Below are positions 15,108 through 22,513 of a stretch of 33,932 nt of DNA, piece by piece. The notes below the pieces were generated by a model. That model saw only the letters and a list, made by a program, of their open reading frames with translations, did not search any database and was not told the origin of the DNA. The position numbers were made by a program, and so were the translations under genes. Location: contig JAIKWW010000050.1 in the NCBI GenBank assembly GCA_024684465.1, positions 1 to 33,932 of the forward strand, in the 5' to 3' direction. Source of the DNA: Clostridia bacterium (lineage in GTDB: Bacteria > Bacillota > Clostridia > Peptostreptococcales > Anaerovoracaceae). Position 1 is the stretch's first letter. Every line of letters starts with the position of its first letter.

Positions 15108-15142
15108 ATAAGGGACTGCACCGGTAGGGCACAGTCCCTTAT
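15108..15142 (-). other. Intercistronic hairpin after potD
   Basis: A perfect 11-bp stem (15108-15118 with 15132-15142) with a 13-nt loop and no T-run after it. It stands in the 190-nt gap between potD and potB. In ABC importer operons such hairpins protect or partly stop the message after the binding-protein gene, so more binding protein than permease is made. Confidence 0.65.
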
Positions 15143-15203
15143 TCAGAACTAGTCTAATGTTGCTCAGTCTTCCGGCTCGTCGTTCACAAAACCGGTGTGC
15201 TGA

Positions 15204-16304
15204 TTAAGAAGCCTTTACCTCTGTCCAGAGATCATTCCAGGTCTGCTTAACTTCATCTGTACGATATTCCATGAATACCAGATGGCTGAGGGATTCCTCA
15301 TCGATGCAGCACTGCTTTGCATACTCAGGATCGAGAGCTTCAGCTGCTGCCTGGTTTGCAGGAGCAGGGCCGCCCTTTTCAACCCATGCCTTCTGAGTAT
15401 CCTTGTCTAACATAGCGTTGATGAACTTGTATGCGAGATCCTTGTTCTTGGAAGAAGCAGGGATAGCCCAGTTGTCCACCCAGCCGATTCCGCCGTCAGC
15501 AGGAACAACAAATGCGATAGGCTGTCCTTCAGCTCTCATAGTAGCTGTCTGGCCGGACCACATGAGTCCCAGATCAACCTGACCGCTTGCGAAGAGCTTG
15601 GAGAACTCGTCGCCTGTCTGCCAGTAAGTCTTGTTCAGAGCCTTCTGCTTGATGAGCAGAGCCTTGATTGCATCGAGGTCGCTCGGATTGTTAGGATCCT
15701 GACCGAGAGCCATAGCTGCTGTCATGATGGCATCGTTGTAGTCATCTCTGAAAGCGATTCTGCCCTTGTACTTCTCGTCGAAGAAATCCTTTACAGAAGC
15801 CGGTGCTTCCTTCAGATTGTCAGTATTATATGCAATAGATGTTGAACCCCATACGAACGGAACTGCATAGAGCTTGCCGTCTGCGCCGATGCATTCCTTC
15901 TGAGTCTGGAATCTCTCGAAGAGCTGTTCAAAGTTAGGAACCTTTGCAGTGTCGATTGGCTCCAGAAGTCCTGCTTCGATAGCTGCCGGAAGGATAGAGC
16001 AGTTAGGGAGGCAAACGTCGATCTCGCCCTCACCGCCTGTCTTCAGCTTTGTGAGAAGGTCTTCTTCACTGTCCATGTAAGTGTTTACGATTTCGCAGTT
16101 GTTCTCCTTTTCGAACTTTTCAACGAAATCCTTGTCATCGGAAAGATAATCCTTCCAGTTTACTACATAGAGCTTTGTAACTTCGCCCTTGTCAGCATCT
16201 GCGCTGCCGCTTTCCTGAGCAGTCTTTGTGCCGCCGCATGCAGTCATGGATAAAACCATGATGGCAGTCATGCCGAAGGCTAACATTTTCTTAGCAAGTT
16301 TCAT
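15204..16304 (-). CDS. potD: Extracellular solute-binding lipoprotein (PotD-like)
   Basis: A 366-residue binding protein anchored by lipid at Cys23 (lipobox MTAC after a basic, hydrophobic signal peptide). The family layout is clear: LYVVNWKDYL at about 45-54, YMDSEEDLLTKLKTG, VPFVWGSTSIAYN, the hinge LGLMWSGQTATMR, and GGIGWVDNWAIPA near the C-terminal ligand wall. Trp and Asp of WVD match the residues that hold spermidine in E. coli PotD. At other pocket positions the match is weaker: WKDY replaces WTEY, NCS replaces STY, and an Asp replaces a Glu. The ligand may therefore be a modified or larger amine. AGGAG lies 6 nt before the ATG, and a promoter with a dyad operator precedes the gene. 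Confidence 0.9.
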   Translation of the reverse strand: MKLAKKMLAFGMTAIMVLSMTACGGTKTAQESGSADADKGEVTKLYVVNWKDYLSDDKDFVEKFEKENNCEIVNTYMDSEEDLLTKLKTGGEGEIDVCLPNCSILPAAIEAGLLEPIDTAKVPNFEQLFERFQTQKECIGADGKLYAVPFVWGSTSIAYNTDNLKEAPASVKDFFDEKYKGRIAFRDDYNDAIMTAAMALGQDPNNPSDLDAIKALLIKQKALNKTYWQTGDEFSKLFASGQVDLGLMWSGQTATMRAEGQPIAFVVPADGGIGWVDNWAIPASSKNKDLAYKFINAMLDKDTQKAWVEKGGPAPANQAAAEALDPEYAKQCCIDEESLSHLVFMEYRTDEVKQTWNDLWTEVKAS

Positions 16305-16382
16305 TTCATTCTCCTTAAATATTCAAGTAATAAAACTTTTCCAAAGATGGAAGTCTCCTTTCAGGATACTCCCAACCGACTA

Positions 16383-16412
16383 ATGTTACCACACTTCGTA
16401 ACACTTTGACAA
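16383..16412 (-). promoter_or_regulatory. Promoter of the potD unit
   Basis: A -35 TTGTCA (16407-16412) and -10 TAACAT (16383-16388) are 18 nt apart on the minus strand. The importer, kinase and hydrolase genes can thus be expressed separately from the transketolase genes upstream. Confidence 0.6.
16384..16403. promoter_or_regulatory. Dyad operator in the potD promoter
   Basis: The perfect dyad TGTTAC-N8-GTAACA spans the -10 box and most of the spacer of the potD promoter, a repressor-type position. No regulator gene for it is present between 10305 and 18219. Confidence 0.6.
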
Positions 16413-16468
16413 TTATTTTACGATAATATTACAGAATTAATTGAAGAATCCTCTATACATCGCCGCTG

Positions 16469-17395
16469 CTACAGCGCTTTTACAGCCTTTACAATATCCG
16501 CTGCAGTTATGTTGTACTCTGCCATGAGTTCAGCAGGCTTTCCCGACTGACCGAATCTGTCCTGAACGCCCACCATCTTCATCTTTACAGGCATCTCCTG
16601 AGCAACCACTTCAGCAACTGCACTGCCGAGTCCTCCTATCACGGAGTGTTCCTCCGCCGTGACGATGGCTCCGGTTTCCTTTGCGGCTTTGATGATGATC
16701 TCCCTGTCGATCGGCTTTATTGTGTGCATGTCGATAACGCGGACTTCAACGCCTTCCTTCGCAAGTTCCTCCGCAGCCAGCAGCGCTTCATTGACCATGA
16801 TGCCCGTGGCGATGACTGTGCAGTCCTTTCCGTCTCTGACACAGTTTCCCTTGCCGAGCTGTATATCTGCATCTTCGCCGTAGATGACAGGCACGCTGTA
16901 TCTGCCGAGGCGTACATAAGTCGGATCCTCCGTCTCTGCAACCTGTGCCAGCAGCTTCTTTGTGGATACCGCATCTGCAGGGTTGACAACGACCATGCCC
17001 GGGATGACTCTCATGAGTGCCAGGTCTTCTATGCACTGATGGCTGGCGCCGTCTTCGCCCACAGTCACACCTGCATGAGTTGCACAGATCTTAACTCCGA
17101 TGTGAGGATATCCCATGGAATTTCTGATAACCTCATAAGCTCTGCCGGCAGCGAACATCGCAAAAGTGCTGACGAACACCTTCTTGCCGGAAAGAGCCAG
17201 GCCTGCAGCCATGCCCATCATGTTATTCTCCGCGATTCCCGCATTGAAGAATCTCTCCGGATATACCTTCTTGAACTCAGCAGTCATTGTGGACTTTGAC
17301 AGATCTGCGTCCATTACCACCATTTCCGGATACTTTGCGCCCAGTTCAGCCAGGGCTTCTCCGTAGGCCTTACGGGTTGCGATCTTATCTGCCAT
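16469..17395 (-). CDS. Transketolase, C-terminal subunit
   Basis: A 308-residue half transketolase carrying the pyrimidine-binding and C-terminal domains. Visible marks are the catalytic-Glu segment FFNAGIAENNMMGMAAGLA, the TFAMFAAGRAYEVIRN stretch, HAGVTVGEDGASHQCIEDLALMR, and the C-domain ending DRFGQSGKPAELM. It joins with the N-terminal subunit to form the TPP enzyme that moves two-carbon units between sugar phosphates. An ATG at 17401 is 3 nt from GGAGG, while the ATG at 17395 is 9 nt away and overlaps the partner's stop as TAATG; the latter is preferred. No terminator is seen between it and the potD promoter, so readthrough into potD is possible. Confidence 0.92.
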   Translation of the reverse strand: MADKIATRKAYGEALAELGAKYPEMVVMDADLSKSTMTAEFKKVYPERFFNAGIAENNMMGMAAGLALSGKKVFVSTFAMFAAGRAYEVIRNSMGYPHIGVKICATHAGVTVGEDGASHQCIEDLALMRVIPGMVVVNPADAVSTKKLLAQVAETEDPTYVRLGRYSVPVIYGEDADIQLGKGNCVRDGKDCTVIATGIMVNEALLAAEELAKEGVEVRVIDMHTIKPIDREIIIKAAKETGAIVTAEEHSVIGGLGSAVAEVVAQEMPVKMKMVGVQDRFGQSGKPAELMAEYNITAADIVKAVKAL

Positions 17396-18219
17396 TACCA
17401 TTCACCTCCAAGTTCTTTCACTGCCTGTTCAGCCTGCTCGTCGTCCGGAGCCTTGCCGTGCCATCCTGCCTGATCCTCCATGAAGGAAACGCCCTTGCCC
17501 TTCACTGTCTTTGCGATGATCACGTGAGGCTTGCCCGGATTTGATTCCGCATGTCTCACTGCAGCTTCGATCTGATCGAAGTCATGGCCGTCTATGCTCT
17601 GTACGTCCCAGCCGAAGGATCTGAATTTCTCATCGATCGGAGTGACGGTGATAACATCCTCGTTCTTTCCGTCTATCTGCAGACCGTTCCAGTCCACAAA
17701 TGCCACGATACTGTCAAGGCCGTAGTGACCTGCAGACATTGCAGCCTCCCAGATCAGCCCCTCCTGAAGTTCGCCGTCTCCCAGCACAGCAAAGACGCGG
17801 GAGTCCGAACCGTCGATCTTGTTTGCGAGAGCCATGCCCACAGCCACAGAAAAGCCCTGGCCCAGTGAGCCGGTGGACATTTCGATTCCCGGAATGTTCT
17901 TTCTGTCCGGATGTCCCTGAAGTATCGCACCGATGTGACGAAGCTTCAGCAGTTCCTCTTTAGGAAAGAATCCCTTTTCCGCCAGCGCTGCGTAAACAGC
18001 AGGGGCAGCGTGACCCTTAGAAAGAACCAGACGATCTCTTCCCTCCATCTGAGGATTCTTCGGATCCACCTTCATTTCGCTGAAATACAGGTAAGTGATA
18101 ATGTCAGCTGCTGACAGTGAGCCGCCCGGATGTCCGGATGCGGCTGCATGAACCGCCTTTATGATGTCCACGCGGACATCTGCAGCCTTTGCCTCCAGCA
18201 TTTTCTTGTCGATTGACAT
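17395..18219 (-). CDS. Transketolase, N-terminal (TPP diphosphate-binding) subunit
   Basis: A 274-residue half transketolase. The donor-site His lies in AASGHPGGSLSAADI, SKGHAAPAVYAAL follows, and the TPP/Mg motif runs from GDGELQEG to FVDWNGLQ. The end has KTVKGKGVSFMED and a conserved His-Gly (WHGKAP). Split transketolases are common in Clostridia and archaea. The frame is open to 18249, but the ATG at 18219 has GGAGG 5 nt upstream and gives the usual N-terminus, so it is used. It is the first gene of the block and is coupled to the C-terminal half by a 1-nt overlap. It could be the general pentose phosphate enzyme or a copy dedicated to the neighbouring importer; the sequence does not decide. 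Confidence 0.92.
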   Translation of the reverse strand: MSIDKKMLEAKAADVRVDIIKAVHAAASGHPGGSLSAADIITYLYFSEMKVDPKNPQMEGRDRLVLSKGHAAPAVYAALAEKGFFPKEELLKLRHIGAILQGHPDRKNIPGIEMSTGSLGQGFSVAVGMALANKIDGSDSRVFAVLGDGELQEGLIWEAAMSAGHYGLDSIVAFVDWNGLQIDGKNEDVITVTPIDEKFRSFGWDVQSIDGHDFDQIEAAVRHAESNPGKPHVIIAKTVKGKGVSFMEDQAGWHGKAPDDEQAEQAVKELGGEW

Positions 18220-18258
18220 ATGCTCCTCCATTAGAATGAAATAATGCAAAAGTGTAAC

Positions 18259-18273
18259 GTCTGCTGAGCAGAC
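18259..18273. promoter_or_regulatory. 15-bp dyad upstream of the transketolase genes
   Basis: GTCTGCT-G-AGCAGAC is a near-perfect palindrome with a single central base, placed about 12 nt after a possible -10 box and 40 nt before the transketolase start. It could bind a dimeric repressor. Confidence 0.4.
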
Positions 18274-18285
18274 TCTAACTGATAT

Positions 18286-18291
18286 ATTCTA
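18286..18291 (-). promoter_or_regulatory. Possible extended -10 box for the transketolase genes
   Basis: TAGAAT preceded by TG at the extended -10 position is the best candidate promoter between 18220 and 18390; no good -35 box is seen. The rest of that stretch shows no gene. Confidence 0.3.
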
Positions 18292-18391
18292 TCACGTACG
18301 CGAGCAAAATGCATCCGCATCCTGAGATTATACGGAGGATCTCCGGGAAAGTATCCCATCCACGGCATATTCTTTATCCCCGCATGGAGGC

Positions 18392-18437
18392 AAAAAAAGG
18401 AACGGGCACACCTCACTCTGCAGTGCGCCCGTTCCTT
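18392..18437 (-). terminator. Terminator of the metal-type ABC importer unit
   Basis: A 15-bp stem with one G-U pair (18397-18411 with 18423-18437), 11-nt loop and seven T residues on the minus strand. It lies 34 nt after the ATPase stop and insulates the transketolase genes. Confidence 0.9.
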
Positions 18438-18470
18438 CATTTGCTATTATCTCAGGGGGTTGATCAATGA

Positions 18471-19247
18471 TCAGTCCATGGTTATGCAACTTCGTATGGT
18501 TCCGATTTCCGTAACCGTCTCAGTCACCCTGGCGTGGATTCCGTACAGTTTTTCGATCAGTGACTCATCCAGCACTTTTTCGGGAGTGCCGTCCGCTATG
18601 ATCCTGCCGTTCTTCAAAGCCAGCACTTTATTGGCATACCTGAAGGAATGCTCCGGGTTGTGGGTGGACATGAGCACTGTGTAGCCTTTTTCCGCAAGCC
18701 TTCTGCAGAATTTCAGGACGTGGTGCTGGTTTCCGTAATCCAGGTTCGCTGTAGGTTCGTCCATTATCAGCGTTCCCGCATTCTGAGCCAGTGCCCTGGC
18801 TATCAGGACCAGCTGCCTCTCGCCGCCGGAGATCTGTGCCACGCCTCGATCAGCCTTGTCTTCTATTCCCAGCTCATGCATGGCATATCTGGCTGATTCG
18901 ATCTGCTTTTTCCCGGGCGACTCGGTCATACCCAGAGTTCCCGTAGTTCCCATGAGCACGGCGTCCATAACGGTGTAGTTGAAGGTGGGCTCAGAGGACT
19001 GGGGTATGTAAGCCACTCTGGATGCCAGGCACTTTCTGGACAGCGTCCTCACATCGGAGCCGTCTATATTCACATCCCCTCTGAACCCCTGCTGAAGTCC
19101 GAGAATGCAGCGGAATAGAGTACTTTTGCCGGCACCGTTGCAGCCCAGCACGGATACCAGTTCTCCCTTTTCCGCGCGGAAATCCACACCCTTCAGCACG
19201 TCATGTCCGCTGTAGGAGAATTTCAGGTTCTTAACTTCTATCGGCAT
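18471..19247 (-). CDS. ABC importer ATPase, FecE/FhuC/BtuD type
   Basis: A 258-residue ATPase of a type II importer for iron-siderophore, heme or cobalamin. Walker A GCNGAGKST, Q-loop in AYIPQSSEP, signature ISGGERQLVLIARAL, Walker B LIMDEPTANLD and the switch His in LMSTHNPEHSF are intact. The longer frame from 19298 lies inside the permease gene; the ATG at 19247 has GGAGG 8 nt upstream and is chosen, which leaves a 17-nt overlap with the permease gene. It is the last gene of the three-gene unit. The ligand cannot be told from the ATPase. Confidence 0.92.
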   Translation of the reverse strand: MPIEVKNLKFSYSGHDVLKGVDFRAEKGELVSVLGCNGAGKSTLFRCILGLQQGFRGDVNIDGSDVRTLSRKCLASRVAYIPQSSEPTFNYTVMDAVLMGTTGTLGMTESPGKKQIESARYAMHELGIEDKADRGVAQISGGERQLVLIARALAQNAGTLIMDEPTANLDYGNQHHVLKFCRRLAEKGYTVLMSTHNPEHSFRYANKVLALKNGRIIADGTPEKVLDESLIEKLYGIHARVTETVTEIGTIRSCITMD

Positions 19248-20319
19248 TTCGTTTACCTCCTCCCAGAAGTAAATATACGAATATGGGAGTTCCCACAAAA
19301 GCAGTCAGAATTCCCAGAGGAATCTCTGAGGTTGTTGTTATTCTCGAGATATCATCCACCGTCATCAGGAACGAAGCCCCGAAGAGCAGGCTTGACGGAA
19401 CCAGTATGCGATAATCGTACCCGAATATCATCCTGCAGAAATGTGGAATTACCAGACCCACCCAGCCGATCATTCCGGAAACTGAAACGCTGGCTGCAGT
19501 CAGCAGCGTGGCGCAGAACACCACCACGGCCCGGTACGACCGGGTATTGATTCCCATGGACTCCGCTTCATCCTCCCCGAGGGTGAGCAGATTCATGCGC
19601 CAGCGCATAGCCAGCAGCGGAACCGTCCCGATCATTACCGGAATAAGTACAAATCCCACATCCTGCATTTTGATGGAAGCCAGACTTCCCATGAGCCAGT
19701 AGGTTATGGCAGGCAGCTGATCCTGAGTATCCGCCACAAGTTTTACGAATGATGTTCCTGCGGAAAAAAGCGAGGATATCATCATTCCCGAAAGGATCAT
19801 GGCCAGAGTGTGTTCCGTTTTGGCAAGTCTGCTGATGAAATATGCCAGAAAAACTGCAGCCAGACCGAAGGCGAACGCCGCTGCGGATATCACGAAATAT
19901 CCCATGCCCAGCAGAATGCTCAGCGCCGCGCCGAACCCGGCTCCGGTGGAAGCCCCCAGGATATCCGGAGAAACCATCGGATTCCGGAACATTCCCTGAT
20001 AGCTGACACCCGCCAGAGAAAGCGCCGCTCCGATGATCGCCGCAGCTGCGACTCTCGGCAACCTGATGGAAAACAGGACCGTTTCGGCACTTTCCGGCCA
20101 TGTCTGCGGCATCTCCGCAAAACGTGAAGCGAGCATGCGCCAGAAATCCTCCATGCTTATGACATATCTGCCCTGAGTGCACGAAACCGCAAAGATCAGC
20201 AGAAAAGCCAGAGCCAGTATTGCCATCTTCAAACCGGTATTGTTTTTTTTCTGTCGTTCATCCATAGTCTCTTTCATCTGCTGCCGGAGGACGCCTGCCC
20301 CCGGCCTCATAACTGTCAC
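19231..20319 (-). CDS. ABC importer permease, FecCD/BtuC type
   Basis: A 362-residue permease with about ten membrane helices, as in BtuC. Family motifs include RLPRVAAAAIIGAALSLAGVSYQGMFRNPMVSPDILGASTGAG, GMMISSLFSAGTSF and the coupling helix region GWVGLVIPHFCRMIFG, followed by EIPLGILTAFVGTPIFVYLL at the end. The GTG at 20319 overlaps the stop of the binding-protein gene by 4 nt (GTGA); a later ATG at 20310 or 20262 is possible because no strong ribosome site is seen. The stop region overlaps the ATPase gene. Metal chelate or corrinoid import is the family role. Confidence 0.92.
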   Translation of the reverse strand: MTVMRPGAGVLRQQMKETMDERQKKNNTGLKMAILALAFLLIFAVSCTQGRYVISMEDFWRMLASRFAEMPQTWPESAETVLFSIRLPRVAAAAIIGAALSLAGVSYQGMFRNPMVSPDILGASTGAGFGAALSILLGMGYFVISAAAFAFGLAAVFLAYFISRLAKTEHTLAMILSGMMISSLFSAGTSFVKLVADTQDQLPAITYWLMGSLASIKMQDVGFVLIPVMIGTVPLLAMRWRMNLLTLGEDEAESMGINTRSYRAVVVFCATLLTAASVSVSGMIGWVGLVIPHFCRMIFGYDYRILVPSSLLFGASFLMTVDDISRITTTSEIPLGILTAFVGTPIFVYLLLGGGKRNADRS

Positions 20320-21428
20320 GCTGCTCTGCCGGTCTTTTCAGCCTTTAGCGTTGAATTTGCCAACATGTCAGCAACCTCATCGTCACTGAGCTCATAATGC
20401 CAGAAAAGGCTGTAGTACTCCTTAGCCTTCTCCGCCACATCGTAATCGTTGTAAACATCCGGATAAACAAGCTGTCCCAGCCACCATACGCCAAGCACGC
20501 GATTAATGGAAGGAGGCGCTGCCATCCAGCTGTACGGCTTCCACGGGATCTGATAGTAAGCACCTGCTTTCACAGCCTTGAGGTTTGCCCATTCCCCCTG
20601 TGCCAGAGTGTCGAATGGTCCCTCCTGATCCAGGATTATCACGTCCGGATCAAATTCATACACCTTTTCCAGATCCACTACAGTACCGCCGCCCTTGTCG
20701 GTAACTTCATCAGTTTTAATGGCATTTTCCGCCCCGATCATATCGATGACACTCGCCTGGGAAGAGCCCTCTGCATTGCAGGCCAGGCCCGTTGCAGATG
20801 TTCCGAACATGACTGTTTTCACATCAGCTTCCTTGATCTCGGCGGACTTTTCCTCTGCGTACTTCAGTGTTTCATCCACGAAGGAAGCCAGCTTTTCAGC
20901 CTCGTCCTTACGGTTCAGCAGACTGCCCAGAGTTCTGTATGCATCAGGCATCTTGTCCATCTCCGCATTTATGTACACTGTAGGTATTCCGGTCTGTTCC
21001 TGTATCATGTCCATATCCTCTTTGATGCCGTCCTTCTGGTCCCCCAGGTCGATGATGATCTGCGGATCTGCAGCAACCAGCGCTTCCATGTTCAGATTCG
21101 CCTTCTTCCCATAGAACTGACCGAACACCGGCAATTTCCCGAAACTTTCAGGGAAGTACGCAACCTGATCCTCTCCCGGAGCATTTGCCAGTCCCACCAG
21201 AAGATCCGGATCCAGGGTGTACAGTATCATCTGAGCCACAGCCCCGCTGGCTGCAACTCTTGTAATGTCCGCAGGGACTTCAACGGTTCTGCCCACGCTG
21301 TCAGTGAACTCAACCGTTCCATTTTCCTGTGTCTGATCCGCAGAAGCAGCCTTCTGACTTGTTCCGCAACCGGCAAAGCATGCCAGAGTCAGGCACAGTG
21401 CCGTAACTGCTGCGATTACTTTCCTCAT
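20316..21428 (-). CDS. ABC importer substrate-binding lipoprotein (TroA-like fold, metal chelate type)
   Basis: A 370-residue lipoprotein with a signal peptide and a lipobox FAGC at Cys21, then the family opening FTDSVGRTVEVPADITRVAAS. NLNMEALVAADPQIIIDLG and YEFDPDVIILD mark the two lobes joined by one long helix. Late in the protein, PWKPYSWMAAPPSINRVLGVWWLGQLVYPDVY resembles the HemV-2-like branch of this fold. An iron chelate, heme or a metal oxyanion is likely; the sequence alone cannot choose. The frame opens at 21470, but the ATG at 21428 is 9 nt from a GAGAG site and gives a clean signal peptide. It is the first gene of the importer unit. Confidence 0.9.
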   Translation of the reverse strand: MRKVIAAVTALCLTLACFAGCGTSQKAASADQTQENGTVEFTDSVGRTVEVPADITRVAASGAVAQMILYTLDPDLLVGLANAPGEDQVAYFPESFGKLPVFGQFYGKKANLNMEALVAADPQIIIDLGDQKDGIKEDMDMIQEQTGIPTVYINAEMDKMPDAYRTLGSLLNRKDEAEKLASFVDETLKYAEEKSAEIKEADVKTVMFGTSATGLACNAEGSSQASVIDMIGAENAIKTDEVTDKGGGTVVDLEKVYEFDPDVIILDQEGPFDTLAQGEWANLKAVKAGAYYQIPWKPYSWMAAPPSINRVLGVWWLGQLVYPDVYNDYDVAEKAKEYYSLFWHYELSDDEVADMLANSTLKAEKTGRAA

Positions 21429-21553
21429 TTTGCTCATCTCTCTTTCTAAAAACAAGAATAACAAATTCAAATAAGCAAGTTTGATTAAATTTAGATTAAT
21501 ACCAGCCTCAGCTCTTTGTTTTTGTCCAATACTCTTTATTACGCCTTAGTCCA

Positions 21554-21587
21554 TATAGTATCATTTCATACCAAACTATACCAAACT
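21554..21587. promoter_or_regulatory. Tandem 10-bp repeats and nested dyad over that promoter
   Basis: ATACCAAACT occurs twice head to tail (21568-21577 and 21578-21587), covering the -35 region. The first copy also pairs with TATAGTAT at 21554-21561 as a nested dyad. This is an operator-like arrangement; it does not match a Fur box closely. Confidence 0.5.
21555..21584 (-). promoter_or_regulatory. Candidate promoter of the metal-type importer unit
   Basis: A -35 TTGGTA (21579-21584) and -10 TACTAT (21555-21560) are 18 nt apart. The leader of about 120 nt down to the binding-protein ATG holds no gene and no recognised riboswitch. Confidence 0.4.
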
Positions 21588-21651
21588 CACCACATAAGAA
21601 TACCACAAGTCTGTATTTTCGGTCAAGACACCCGGAGCAATTGAACGCAGC

Positions 21652-21685
21652 AAAAAACCGGAGCCGGGTGAACCCGATTCCGGTT
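21652..21685 (-). terminator. Terminator of the cell-surface gene block
   Basis: Stem AACCGGA/TCCGGTT (21656-21662 with 21679-21685) continues after a 2-nt bulge into CGGG/CCCG with a 4-nt loop, followed by a T-run on the minus strand. In the 69 nt between it and the tagA stop only a GATATTAATATC palindrome (21699-21710) stands out. Confidence 0.85.
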
Positions 21686-21754
21686 GTGTTTTAATCACGA
21701 TATTAATATCAACAGCCTGCATCCCGTTCCCTCCGGGAATGATCAGACCTGCAG

Positions 21755-22492
21755 CTATTTTCTTCTGCCGCCGGCTATGACTCTCAGCATGAACACCGGC
21801 AGTGCCGACATTCTCTTGATCCTGGTGGGTTCCTGGATAAGCCTGTAGAGCCACTCCAGGCCGTGCTTCTGATAGAACTCCGGCGCCCTCTTCAGCGTCC
21901 CAGCCCACACGTCCAGACTTCCGCCAACACCGATAGCTCCGTGAACCCTGAGTTCATTTCTGTGATCGTAGATGAACTTCTCCTGTTTCGGAGCGCCCAG
22001 AGCAACACACAGAAAATCCGCGCCGCTGTCGTTGATTTCCCCGACAATGCCCGCTTCTTCCTCAGGTTTGAAGTATCCGTCGTGGCATCCGGCAACCTTC
22101 AGCTGAGGATACTTCTTACGGATATTTTCCGCAGCCTTCTCCGCCACGCCGGGCTTGCTCCCGAAAAAGTATATTGATTTTCCGTTCTTTTCCAGATAAG
22201 CGACGATGGTCTCGAGAAAATCGATACCTGTAACTCTTTCCTTCAGCGGACGTCCGATGATCTTCGATGCATAGACAAGACCGATCCCGTCCGGTATGAT
22301 AATGTCCGCCTTTCCGATGAGACTGCAGAGTTCCGGCTCCTTCGACGCCCTCTGGACGATCTCGGAATTCGGAGTGACTATCATCGTCACCCCCGGCTCC
22401 GGAAAGGACCTTTCAAATTTTTCAACAGCCCGGTCTCTGTCGATGAAGTCCACCGGCACTCCCAGGATCTCAATTCTCTCGTTATCTGCCAT
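21755..22492 (-). CDS. tagA: WecG/TagA/CpsF family glycosyltransferase
   Basis: A 245-residue GT26 enzyme that adds ManNAc, or a related amino sugar, to GlcNAc-diphospho-undecaprenol at the inner face of the membrane, an early step of wall polymer synthesis. The TPNSE motif (Thr40) and IIIPDGIG with the likely catalytic Asp68 match TagA, as do YFFGSKPGV and LGAPKQEKFI. The C-terminus ends with the basic tail RIKRMSALPVFMLRVIAGGRRK that helps bind membrane. AGAGG is 7 nt from the ATG at 22492, so that start is preferred over the ATG at 22498. It follows csaB by about 20 nt and ends the block. Confidence 0.92.
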   Translation of the reverse strand: MADNERIEILGVPVDFIDRDRAVEKFERSFPEPGVTMIVTPNSEIVQRASKEPELCSLIGKADIIIPDGIGLVYASKIIGRPLKERVTGIDFLETIVAYLEKNGKSIYFFGSKPGVAEKAAENIRKKYPQLKVAGCHDGYFKPEEEAGIVGEINDSGADFLCVALGAPKQEKFIYDHRNELRVHGAIGVGGSLDVWAGTLKRAPEFYQKHGLEWLYRLIQEPTRIKRMSALPVFMLRVIAGGRRK

Positions 22493-22513
22493 TAGCATTC
22501 CTCTTCTTGTATA

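Noticed and set aside
20397-21449. Plus-strand open frame of 350 codons
   Set aside because: Antisense to the importer binding-protein gene, with skewed composition and no start signal.
21576-21908. Minus-strand 110-codon frame across the end of tagA and its terminator
   Set aside because: It overlaps tagA in another frame, runs through the terminator stem, and has no family match.
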